Source: Streptomyces seoulensis
Lineage (GTDB): Bacteria; Actinomycetota; Actinomycetes; Streptomycetales; Streptomycetaceae
Direction: 5' to 3'
DNA: 64,000 bases
NCBI RefSeq assembly: GCF_004328625.1
Contig: NZ_CP032229.1
Span: 5,828,001 to 5,892,000, forward strand
In this document: positions 56,222 to 64,000 of the stretch, piece by piece
How the letters are laid out: each line of letters starts with the position of its first letter
Numbering within the stretch: the stretch's first letter is position 1
Made by a program: the position numbers and the translations under genes
The notes under the pieces: model-generated
The model's database searches: none
What the model was told of the DNA's origin: nothing
The model's input: only the letters and a program-made list of their open reading frames with translations

Positions 56222-59200
56222 GAAGGCCGCGTCCGCGCGCCCAGGTCCGCGAGCACCCGTGGATGCCGGACCAGTCCGTCGTGGTCGGTGTCGGCCTCCC
56301 GGAGGTCGAACTCGCCCGCCACCCGCTCCCGCCAGCGCCGCACGTCCGCGTCGGACACGTCCCGGCTGCGATGGAACACCAGCCCGCCCTCGTACCGGGG
56401 CGGCCGGTACCTGCTCAGAGCCTCCAGGTGCGCCCGGAACACGGCGAACTCGGCATCCGGTGCCTGGCGCCGGTGCAGCGCGCGCACCGCGTCCTCCGAA
56501 GGCGGTGGCCCGCCCGGATAGGAGCTGTCGAGGACGGCCAGCAGCGTCACCTCCTCGCCCCTGGCGCGCAGCCGCGTCGCCAGTTCGAAGGCGACCACAC
56601 CACCGAACGACCAGCCGCCCAGCCGGTAGGGTCCGTGCGGTCTGACCCGCAGGATCTCCGCGAGGTGCCGTCGCGCCACCTCCTCCACGGAGTCCAGCAG
56701 GGCGGTGGAGCCGAGCGCGTGGACCGGCACGCCGGAGCGTGCCAGCTCCCGGTAGCACAGGATGGTCCCGCCGACCGGATGCACCATGAACAGCGGGTCG
56801 CGTTCGCCGGTCCGGCCGTCCAGCACGGCGGCCTGCAGGGCCGGCGTCGCGTTGTTCAGGACGGTACCGAGCGGCAGGCGCTCCCCGAACTCCTCGCCCA
56901 GCAGGCCGATCAGCCGCAGCGCCGCCAGCGAGTGCCCGCCCGCCGCGAGGAAGTCGTCGTGCACCCCGACCGGGCCGCGCCCGAGGGCCCGCTCCCAGAC
57001 CGAGGCCACCCGGGCCTCCGTGGGCGTCCGGGGCGCCGTCCACGCGGCGCGGTCCGCGCCGGGCCGGGGCAGCGCGGCATGGTCCAGCTTGCCGTGCCGG
57101 GTCAGCGGCATCCGCTCCAGCGGGACGACCACCGAGGGCACCTGATGTGCGGGCAGCAACGTCCGGGCGAACCGGATGAGTTCACCGGGGTCCACCGGCC
57201 CCCGTCCCGCGCCGGACGCCCCGGTGACGTAGGCGATCAGACGGTTGCCGTCGGCGGTGACCGCGCACTGGCGCACCGAGGGGTGCCGGGTCAGCGCGGC
57301 CTCCGTCTCGGCCGGCTCGACCCGGAAGCCCCGGATCTTGACCTGCCGGTCGGCGCGGCCCACGAACTCCAGCTCGCCACCGGGCAAGCGCCGCACCAGG
57401 TCACCCGTGCGGTAGACCCGGCGGGTCGTGCCGTCGGGCAGGGCGATCCGGGGGAAGGAGCGGGCGGTCGCGTCGGGACGGCGGTGGTAGCCGAGCGCCA
57501 GCCCGGCGCCCGCGATGTGCAGTTCACCCGGCACCCCCGAGGGTGCCTCCCGGCCGTGCCGGTCCAGGACGTACACGTCCGCGCCGTCGATGGGGTGGCC
57601 GATGGGCACGGTGTCCCCGCCGCCGGGGGCGCAGGCCCACCAGGTGGTCTCGACGGCGGCCTCGGTGGGGCCGTAGAGGTTGAACAGCGCGGTGCCCGGC
57701 AGGGCGGCCAGGAAGCGGTCCTGGAGGGCGCGCGGGAGCACCTCGCCGGTGCACAGCACGCGCGTCAGGCCGGTGCAGGCGACCGCGTCGGGATCGTCGA
57801 GGAACACGTCCAGCGCCGACGGCACGAAGACCGCGGCGGCGATCCCCTCCGACCGGACGAGCCGGGACAGGGCGCCGGGTGTGCGGGGCGCGTCCGGCTC
57901 CGCGACGACGACCGTCGCGCCGGCGGTCAGCGGCCAGAACAGCTCCATCACCGCGACGTCGAACGTGCACGACGTCTGGTGCAGCACCCGTTCCCCCACG
58001 GCCAGGGGGAAGGCGTCCCGCATCCACAGCAGCAGGTTGCACACCGCGCGATGCGGCACGACGACACCCTTGGGCTCACCGGTCGAGCCGGAGGTGTGGA
58101 GGAGATACGCCGGATCGTCCACGGACCCGGACGGCGCGAGCGCCGGTACTCCCTGCGCCCCGGCCTCCAGGGCCCGTACGTCGGCCTCCGTCAACACCGT
58201 CTCCAGCCCCGCCTGCTCGGCGAGCGCGGCCCGTCGCAGCGGCGGATCGTCCGGGTCCACCGGTACATGGGCGGCGCCGGTCTTGAGCACGGCGAGGAAG
58301 GCGACGGCCTGGAGCGCGGACCGCCCCACCGCCAGTCCGACGAACCGGCCCGGCCCGCAGCCCCGGCGTGACAGCACGCCTGCCAACCGGTCTGAACGGG
58401 CGTCGAGTTGCCGGTAGGTGAGGGTGTGCCCGGAGTCCTGGACCGCGACCACGTCGGGCGTGTGCCGCGCCTGCTCGGTGATGAGCCGGTGCAACAGATC
58501 GGGCTCGCGCGTGGCGCGGCTCCCGGCGTCCGGCCGACCGGCAATAGAGGCCCCCGCTCCCGGCACCGGGACCGTCTCGCCGTACGGGGCGTCCGGCCGC
58601 GCGGTCATGGACCGCAGAGCCGCGACATAGGTGTCGTGCGTGCGCGTGAGCTGGTCCTCGGTGAAGCGGTCGGCGTCCCACCGCAGGCCCAGGCGCAGCG
58701 CGCCGTCGGCGCTGTCCAGCGAGAACTCCGCGCCGAACGGTATGTCCGCGTCGGCGCTCCCCTCCTCCGCCAGGATCTCGGGCGCCTCCGGCGGGAGTTC
58801 CCGCTCGACGTGGAAGTGGGTGAAGTTGAAGAACGTCGTGAACAGGGCGGACCGCCCGGTGACCCGCATGATCTCCGCCATCGGGAACCGGACGTGCCGC
58901 TGGACCTCCAAGTCCGCCTGGGCGGTGGCCCGTACGAGATCCGCCCAGCTGCCGCCGGGCAGCCGCAGGCGCAGCGGGAGGGTGTTGACGAACAGCCCGA
59001 TCGCGCGGTCGCCGTCGGTTTCGGGAACCCGGGCCGGACAGACCGCTCCGCTGACCACGTCGTCGGTGCCCGACAACAGCCCGACGACGAACAGATGGGC
59101 CGCGAGGAGCACGGTCCGCACCGGCGTACCGAGCGTGCGGGCGAGCCGGGTGACCTGGGCGGACAGGTCCGGGGCCACCGGGCGCTCCAGGTACCGCATC

Positions 59201-62200
59201 GCGGTTCCGCCCCGCCCGGACCGCCGGCCGGGCAGTTCCGTCACGGTCATGCCGGCCAGCTTCCGGCGCCAGAAGTCCCTCGGCGCCGGGTCCTCCAGCG
59301 CGGCCCGCTCCAGGGCGACGTAGGTGCGGAACCGGGCGGTGGGGGACGGTGGTACGGCTGTGCCGGCGTACCGGGCGAGGAGTTCCACCAGGAGCGAGCG
59401 TTCGCTCCAGCCGTCCATGACGGCATGGTGCTCGGTGACGAGGAGCCGGGTCACCTCGTCGGAGAGCCGCTGGACGTGGAAGCGGACCAGCGGCGGCCGG
59501 GACGGGTCGAACCGCGCCGTCCGTTCCGCCTCGTACCGCGCCGCCGAGACCGCCTCCGGATCGGGCAGGTTCCTCAGGTCCTCGAAGGACAGGGGCACCG
59601 GCACCCGGGCGTGCACGAGCTGGGTGGGCTCGCCGAGAGCGGTGGGCTCGAAGGAGGTGCGCAGCAGTTCATGGCTCTCCGTCAGGCCCGCGACCGCCGT
59701 GTGCCAGGCCCGTTCGTCGAACCCGCCGCGCAGGGTGTACGCCTTGACGTTGTGGTACAGCCCCGACCGCTCGCTGTGGAAGAACATCCCCGCCTGCAGC
59801 CTGGTCATCGGGTAGGCGTCCGTGACCCCGGGGCCGACCCGGTCGCGGTCCCCGGCCCGGAGGAGGGCGAACGGCTCGTGGGCGTCCGTTCCCGGCGGCG
59901 GCGCGGGAACGGCCACCGCCGCGAGGTCGCGCACCGTCTGATGCCGCAGCAGGTCGGCCACGTCGACGTGGAGTCCGGCCTCCCGCGCCCGGGACACGAT
60001 CCGGATGCTGCGCAGGGAGTCCCCGCCGAGCGCGAAGTAGTTGTCCTCCACGCCGAGCGCGGGCAGCTCCAGCACGTCCCGCCAGATCGCGGCGAGGGTG
60101 GCCTCCGCAGCGGTGGCGGCCTCCCGGTGCGGGCCCACGGGCTGCTCCGCCGGGTCGGGCAGGGCCCGCCGGTCGACCTTCCCGTTCGCGTTCAGCGGCA
60201 GCCGGTCCAGGACCAGCAGCCGGGCGGGGACGAGGTGGTCGGGCAGCCGCTCCCGCAGCGCGCGGCGCAGCGAGCCGGGGGAGACCCGGGGGTCGTCCGG
60301 GGAATCGGCCGCCACGTACCCGACGAGCCGGCCGCCCCGGTGGACCACGCACGCCTCCCGTACCCCGTCCACCGCCATCAGCGCGGCCCGCACCTCGCCG
60401 GGCTCGACCCTGAACCCGCGGATCTTGACCTGCTCGTCCACCCGGCCGTGGTACTCCAGCTCCCCGTCGGGCAGCGTCCGCACCAGGTCGCCGGTGCGGT
60501 ACCTACGGCCGCCGGGATGCTCCACGAACCGCTCGGCGGTCGGTCCGGGCAGATTGAGGTAGCCGTCGGCGAGACCGGCGCCGGCCAGCCACAGTTCGCC
60601 CACGACACCATTCGGCACCGCACGTCCGCGGTGGTCCAGGACATGGGCGCGCAGGTCCGGCAGGGGGACGCCGATCGGGCTGCCGGAGCGCCCGGTGTCG
60701 GCGGCGGTCATCCGGCGGCAGGTGGCGTGCACGGTGGTCTCGGTGATGCCGTACATGTTCATGACCTGGGGGCTGTCGTCGCCGTGCCGCGCGAACCAGT
60801 CGCGCAGCAGCGCCGGATCGAGCGCCTCCCCGCCGAGGACGATCCGGCGCAGCACCAGGCCACGCGGCGCGTGCGCGTCATGGCGGGCGAACTGCGCGAA
60901 GGCGGACGGCGTCTGGCTCAGCACGGTGACGCCCTGCTCGCGCAGCAGGGCGTGGAGGCGTTCGGGCGACCGGGCCGTCTCCAGGTCGACCACGACCAGC
61001 CGGCCGCCGTGCAGCAGGGCGCCCCACAGCTCCCACACCGAGTAGTCGAAGGCGTGGCTGTGGAACAGCGACCACACGTCGTCCGGGCCGAAGCCGAACC
61101 ACCGGTCGGTGGCGGAGAACAGGCGCACGATGTTGCGGTGCGGGATCAGGGTGCCCTTGGGAGTCCCGGTCGACCCGGAGGTGTGGATGACGTAGGCGAG
61201 GTCGTCCGGAGTCACCCCGGTACGGGGCGCGGTGGCCGGATGCCGGGCGAGCGAGGGATCGGCGACGTCGACGCCGGCCCCGGCGAATCCGGTCAGCTCT
61301 GTGTCCGTCACGACGACGCGGAGACCGGCGTCCGCCGCCAGTTGCCGCAGCCGGGCCGGAGGATGGGCGGGGTCGAGTGGCAGGTACGCGCCGCCCGCCT
61401 TCAGGATGCCCAGCAGGCCGACCACCAGGCCGGCGGAGCGGGACACGTGCAGGCCCACCGGGGTCCCCGGAGTCACCCCGTGTTCGCGCAGCCGGTGTGC
61501 CAGCCGGTTGGCGGAGGTCTCCAGCTCGCCGTAGGTCAGCTCGCGGTCACCGGCGACGACGGCCACCGCTTCCGGCCGCAGCGCGGCCTGCTCGGCGAAC
61601 AGCTCGTGCGCGCACCGCGTCACCACGGGGCGGGCCGGCTCCGGGACGGACGGCGTCGGCACCAGGTCCACCTGGGACAGGGGGAGATCGGGGTGCGCGG
61701 CGACTTCCCGCAGCACACGCGTGAAGTGCTCGGCGAACTGCCGTGCCGTCGCCGGGTCCAGCGTGTCGCCCCGGTGCTCCAGGGTGCAGCGCACCCCCCG
61801 CCCCTCGTCCAGGACGTCGAGGAGCAGGGGGAACTTGACCTCCGTGACGGGCACTTCGACCGCCTCGACCCGCAGACCCGGCCGGGGGGTCCGGGGTGGC
61901 TGCGCGTGCCGCAGCGTGAAGGCGGCCCGCACCAGCGCTCCGCCGTCCTCACCGCGCTCCGGGCGGACCGCGCCCACGACCTCGTCGAACGGCAGCTGCT
62001 GGTTCTCCAGCGCCGTGAACACCTCGTCGCGCACCGCCACGCACAACGCCCGGAAGCTGCGGTCCCCGCCGAGGTCCGCGCGCAGGGCCACCGTGTTGGC
62101 CAGCAGTCCCACGGTCCGGTCGAAGCGTGCCTCGGACCGGCCGGCCGCGACCGTGCCGACCACCACGTCGTCGGTCCCCGTGTACCGGCCGAGCAGGATC

Positions 62201-62931
62201 ACGTACGCGGCGAGCAGCACGCCGAACAGGGTGGTGTCCGACTCGGCCGCGAGGTCGCGCAGCCGGGCGACTGCATCGGCCGGCGGCGTGAAGACATGGC
62301 TGCCGTCCGGTCCGTCGGGAGCCGAGGGGGGCGGAAAGGCCAGTGGTACCAGGTCGCCGCTCAGCCGGTCCCGCCAGTGGGCGCGTTGCCGGTCCGCTTC
62401 CGGGCCCGTCAGGAACGCGGCCTGGGCGGCGGTGAACGCACGGTACGGCACTGCGGGCGGCGCTTGTTCGGCGAACAGTTCCTCCAGCAGCAGATCCACC
62501 GACCAGCCGTCGCTCACGATGTGGTGCATGCACAGCAGCAGCCGCCAGGTGCGGGGACCGAGCCGCAGCAGCCGCACCCGGAACAGCGGGCCGGTCTCCA
62601 GGTCGAAGGGACGGTCGCACTCGACGGCCGTCCACCGGCGCACCGCTTCCTCGGGGAGCGTCTCCCGCCCGGTCCCCGGCGGTTCGTCGTAGCGCCAGTC
62701 GACGACGGCGGAGGCGTCGACGACCTGGGTCAGCCGGCCGTCGCGCAGCACGAACCGGGTGCGCAGCGCCTCATGACGGTCGACCAGGCGCTGGGCCGCG
62801 TCGAGGAGATCGTCCGGGCGCGGGTCGCCGTGGAGCGTGCGGGCCACCGGGAGGTGGTGGACGGCCGAGGTGCCCGCCGCCGCTTCGACGAAGTACAGGC
62901 GTTGCTGGGCGCTGGACGCCGGAAGTTCCAC
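56218..62931 (-). CDS. Dimodular NRPS, C-A-T-C-A-T-TE
   Basis: 2237 residues from a GTG with GGAG 6 bases upstream (VELPASSAQQRLYF). Domains: C1 (1-430; HHIVSDG near 137), A1 (460-930; HTSGSTGTPKG near 580), T1 (LGGDSLRS near 969), C2 (1040-1470; HHAVMDG near 1167), A2 (1490-1960; HTSGSTGEPKG near 1615), T2 (AGGHSLAA near 1999) and TE (2040-2237; GWSFGG with nucleophile Ser near 2107). Specificity residues aligned by eye: A1 D-Y-W-S-V-G-M-V-H, close to threonine-type codes; A2 D-V-M-F-L-T-L-V-E, no match recalled. There is no epimerase domain. C1 at the front implies an upstream acyl or peptidyl donor, probably the PKS. The gene is coupled to the MFS gene. Confidence 0.93.
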   Translation of the reverse strand: MELPASSAQQRLYFVEAAAGTSAVHHLPVARTLHGDPRPDDLLDAAQRLVDRHEALRTRFVLRDGRLTQVVDASAVVDWRYDEPPGTGRETLPEEAVRRWTAVECDRPFDLETGPLFRVRLLRLGPRTWRLLLCMHHIVSDGWSVDLLLEELFAEQAPPAVPYRAFTAAQAAFLTGPEADRQRAHWRDRLSGDLVPLAFPPPSAPDGPDGSHVFTPPADAVARLRDLAAESDTTLFGVLLAAYVILLGRYTGTDDVVVGTVAAGRSEARFDRTVGLLANTVALRADLGGDRSFRALCVAVRDEVFTALENQQLPFDEVVGAVRPERGEDGGALVRAAFTLRHAQPPRTPRPGLRVEAVEVPVTEVKFPLLLDVLDEGRGVRCTLEHRGDTLDPATARQFAEHFTRVLREVAAHPDLPLSQVDLVPTPSVPEPARPVVTRCAHELFAEQAALRPEAVAVVAGDRELTYGELETSANRLAHRLREHGVTPGTPVGLHVSRSAGLVVGLLGILKAGGAYLPLDPAHPPARLRQLAADAGLRVVVTDTELTGFAGAGVDVADPSLARHPATAPRTGVTPDDLAYVIHTSGSTGTPKGTLIPHRNIVRLFSATDRWFGFGPDDVWSLFHSHAFDYSVWELWGALLHGGRLVVVDLETARSPERLHALLREQGVTVLSQTPSAFAQFARHDAHAPRGLVLRRIVLGGEALDPALLRDWFARHGDDSPQVMNMYGITETTVHATCRRMTAADTGRSGSPIGVPLPDLRAHVLDHRGRAVPNGVVGELWLAGAGLADGYLNLPGPTAERFVEHPGGRRYRTGDLVRTLPDGELEYHGRVDEQVKIRGFRVEPGEVRAALMAVDGVREACVVHRGGRLVGYVAADSPDDPRVSPGSLRRALRERLPDHLVPARLLVLDRLPLNANGKVDRRALPDPAEQPVGPHREAATAAEATLAAIWRDVLELPALGVEDNYFALGGDSLRSIRIVSRAREAGLHVDVADLLRHQTVRDLAAVAVPAPPPGTDAHEPFALLRAGDRDRVGPGVTDAYPMTRLQAGMFFHSERSGLYHNVKAYTLRGGFDERAWHTAVAGLTESHELLRTSFEPTALGEPTQLVHARVPVPLSFEDLRNLPDPEAVSAARYEAERTARFDPSRPPLVRFHVQRLSDEVTRLLVTEHHAVMDGWSERSLLVELLARYAGTAVPPSPTARFRTYVALERAALEDPAPRDFWRRKLAGMTVTELPGRRSGRGGTAMRYLERPVAPDLSAQVTRLARTLGTPVRTVLLAAHLFVVGLLSGTDDVVSGAVCPARVPETDGDRAIGLFVNTLPLRLRLPGGSWADLVRATAQADLEVQRHVRFPMAEIMRVTGRSALFTTFFNFTHFHVERELPPEAPEILAEEGSADADIPFGAEFSLDSADGALRLGLRWDADRFTEDQLTRTHDTYVAALRSMTARPDAPYGETVPVPGAGASIAGRPDAGSRATREPDLLHRLITEQARHTPDVVAVQDSGHTLTYRQLDARSDRLAGVLSRRGCGPGRFVGLAVGRSALQAVAFLAVLKTGAAHVPVDPDDPPLRRAALAEQAGLETVLTEADVRALEAGAQGVPALAPSGSVDDPAYLLHTSGSTGEPKGVVVPHRAVCNLLLWMRDAFPLAVGERVLHQTSCTFDVAVMELFWPLTAGATVVVAEPDAPRTPGALSRLVRSEGIAAAVFVPSALDVFLDDPDAVACTGLTRVLCTGEVLPRALQDRFLAALPGTALFNLYGPTEAAVETTWWACAPGGGDTVPIGHPIDGADVYVLDRHGREAPSGVPGELHIAGAGLALGYHRRPDATARSFPRIALPDGTTRRVYRTGDLVRRLPGGELEFVGRADRQVKIRGFRVEPAETEAALTRHPSVRQCAVTADGNRLIAYVTGASGAGRGPVDPGELIRFARTLLPAHQVPSVVVPLERMPLTRHGKLDHAALPRPGADRAAWTAPRTPTEARVASVWERALGRGPVGVHDDFLAAGGHSLAALRLIGLLGEEFGERLPLGTVLNNATPALQAAVLDGRTGERDPLFMVHPVGGTILCYRELARSGVPVHALGSTALLDSVEEVARRHLAEILRVRPHGPYRLGGWSFGGVVAFELATRLRARGEEVTLLAVLDSSYPGGPPPSEDAVRALHRRQAPDAEFAVFRAHLEALSRYRPPRYEGGLVFHRSRDVSDADVRRWRERVAGEFDLREADTDHDGLVRHPRVLADLGARTRPS

Positions 62932-62942
62932 GGTGGTCTCCG

Positions 62943-63665
62943 CTAGTCGTCGGTCAGGGCGCCGTGCGCGGTCAGGAAGGAGGCGACGGCCCGGTAGGTG
63001 CGCGGATCGCGCAGCAGCTCCGCGCGGTCGCTGGGGATGCGGACGCCGTCGCCGGGCGTGTGCGCCGACAGGATTCGCAGGGTGGGTCCCGCCGGACGGG
63101 GCGGCGGTGTGTGGTGGGCGGCCAGCAGATGGGCCAGCCACCGCAGCGCGGCGTCCGTCATCGGCCCGGCGAGGTCCCGGACGTCCGCCGCGTCCGCCCC
63201 GTCGGCGCCCAGGGCGGTGCCCACATGGCCGGTCAGCCGGGCCCGCGCGGTCGTGAGGAAGGCGCCGGGGTCCGCGACACGTGCCGCAAGTTCCCGCAGC
63301 TCGGCGGGGCCGGGCAGCAGACCGAGCTGGGCCACGGTGTCCCGGTAGGCGGTGAGGACGGTGGCGGCGGTGACCGGTTCGGCGTCGAAGAGCACCAGGG
63401 GCACCCCGCGTCCCTCCTGCCCCACCCGGGCTGCGAGCGCGGCGGCCAGCGGTGCGGCGGCGCAGTAGGCCAGCACCGCTCCGGCCGGCCCCGTTGCGGG
63501 CAGCGCGGACAGATACCGGTCGGGTGTGACGGGCGGAGGCGGCCCCGCGAGCAGGTCACGCGTTCCGGGCAGGCCCAGCTCGCACACGCGGGCCTCCGGG
63601 CGCTCGCCGGGGTAGTCGAGGACCAGCAGCGTACGGGCCGGACCCGCCGCACCCGCCGTGCTCAC
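62943..63665 (-). CDS. Degenerate thioesterase/hydrolase-like protein in PKS-NRPS operon
   Basis: 240 residues from a GTG that overlaps the PKS stop codon (GTGA). TLLVLDYPGERPEARV, GAVLAYCAAAPLAAALAARVG and PLVLFDAEPVTAATVLTAYRDTVAQLG follow the strand-turn-helix pattern of NRPS/PKS thioesterase domains, but the nucleophile elbow reads A-Y-C-A-A with no serine. LAHLLAAHHTPPP and LRILSAHTPGD follow later. It may be a docking or non-catalytic partner, or use the cysteine. It ends 11 bases before the NRPS start. Confidence 0.55.
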   Translation of the reverse strand: MSTAGAAGPARTLLVLDYPGERPEARVCELGLPGTRDLLAGPPPPVTPDRYLSALPATGPAGAVLAYCAAAPLAAALAARVGQEGRGVPLVLFDAEPVTAATVLTAYRDTVAQLGLLPGPAELRELAARVADPGAFLTTARARLTGHVGTALGADGADAADVRDLAGPMTDAALRWLAHLLAAHHTPPPRPAGPTLRILSAHTPGDGVRIPSDRAELLRDPRTYRAVASFLTAHGALTDD

Positions 63666-64000
63666 CACGGGAACCTCTGGCGGGCGAAGGGGTGGCCGGG
63701 CAGCTGCGCCCGGGGTCCCGGGCCGGTCAGCGCGGCCCAGTCCAGCGCGGCGCCGCGCCGGTACAGTGCGGCGAGCCCGGCCGGTCCCCACAGGTACCAG
63801 GCACTGTCCGGCAGCACCCGGCGGCCGAAGTCCCGGAGCACGAAGGCCGGCGCGATCTCCGTGAAGTCCCGGACGCCCGTGCCGCGCAGGGTCCGCAGCG
63901 CGGGGTCGAACAGCACCGGATAGCGGACCTGTCGCGCCAGACAGTCGGGCTCGGGGACCGTTCCGGCGGGGAGGAGCTCGTCGTCGGAGGCCGAGGCCCA
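63662..64000 (-). CDS. Polyketide synthase acyltransferase C-terminal fragment (runs off right edge)
   Basis: Only the last 112 codons are in the window. CLARQVRYPVLFDPALRTLRGTGVRDFTEIAPAFVL is the end of a PKS acyltransferase domain (the QVRxPV and FxExxP segments), and YRRGAALDWAALTGPGPRAQLPGHPFARQRFPW is the usual post-AT linker. The protein stops straight after this linker, so within what is visible the AT is the last domain. It is the upstream gene of the NRPS operon and coupled to the hydrolase-like gene. Confidence 0.8.
   Translation of the reverse strand, partial: WASASDDELLPAGTVPEPDCLARQVRYPVLFDPALRTLRGTGVRDFTEIAPAFVLRDFGRRVLPDSAWYLWGPAGLAALYRRGAALDWAALTGPGPRAQLPGHPFARQRFPW

Noticed and set aside
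58408..62946. A 1512-codon plus-strand open frame opposite the NRPS gene
   Set aside because: It is the antisense shadow of the NRPS coding strand, caused by high GC at third positions; composition is Arg/Gly/Pro-rich with no domain and no ribosome-binding site.
1..64000. tRNA genes, rRNA genes, CRISPR arrays, prophage or attachment sites
   Set aside because: None recognised by reading both strands; the only mobile element is the IS at 18381-19264.

Overview
The window is GC-rich (roughly 70 percent) actinobacterial DNA. Its gene content points to Streptomyces: a SpoIIE-type PP2C phosphatase, an AfsR/SARP regulator, secreted cellulases behind a CebR-type operator, CsbD and other small stress proteins, and a modular NRPS/PKS locus. 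Identifications below rest on reading the proteins and on recalled family features; no database search was run.

Layout. 1-10.5 kb: end of an MMPL-like transporter gene, then housekeeping and stress genes (isochorismatase-like, mycothiol-type isomerase fold, small antitoxin-like protein, SnoaL-like protein, lipoprotein sulfatase, FMN glutamate synthase-like protein, PoxB) and several very small membrane or stress proteins. 10.6-15.2 kb: a light-signalling module, with a PP2C phosphatase coupled to a response regulator and a convergent bacteriophytochrome kinase. 15.4-18.4 kb: a large membrane receptor-like protein with an extracellular type-1 periplasmic-binding domain. 18.4-19.3 kb: an intact IS5-family element inserted exactly into the shared CTAG stop palindrome of two convergent genes. 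19.3-22.2 kb: a MerR regulator next to a tandem alpha/beta-hydrolase with a 19-bp-spacer MerR-type promoter. 22.2-25.3 kb: a GH6-GH12 cellulase pair behind a CebR box. 25.3-29.7 kb: an acetoacetate decarboxylase / hydroxyacyl-CoA dehydrogenase / CoA-transferase operon with a divergent LysR gene.

30-47.5 kb is mixed: a GH87 alpha-1,3-glucanase, an ATP-grasp protein, a MarR/SDR divergent pair whose start codons lie inside the operators, a secreted PI-PLC/SGNH/FN3 fusion, a membrane-anchored HTH protein, a truncated beta-propeller gene, an acyl-CoA dehydrogenase, a Ser/Thr kinase, a FUSC-type membrane protein, a stand-alone EF-G domain IV-like protein, a HAD phosphatase and a class V aminotransferase.

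48-64 kb is the left part of a hybrid PKS/NRPS biosynthetic locus that runs off the right edge. Core genes on the minus strand are a PKS acyltransferase fragment, a degenerate hydrolase-like protein, a dimodular C-A-T-C-A-T-TE NRPS and an MFS exporter, linked by 4-bp overlaps or short gaps. A SARP activator, a separate adenylation-domain gene behind an 11-bp-periodic repeat array, two LuxR-type regulators and a secreted protein with tandem DSGWG repeats, translationally coupled to one of those regulators, complete it. The repeat-peptide/LuxR pair is the best candidate for an undescribed system. No tRNA, rRNA or CRISPR array was seen.
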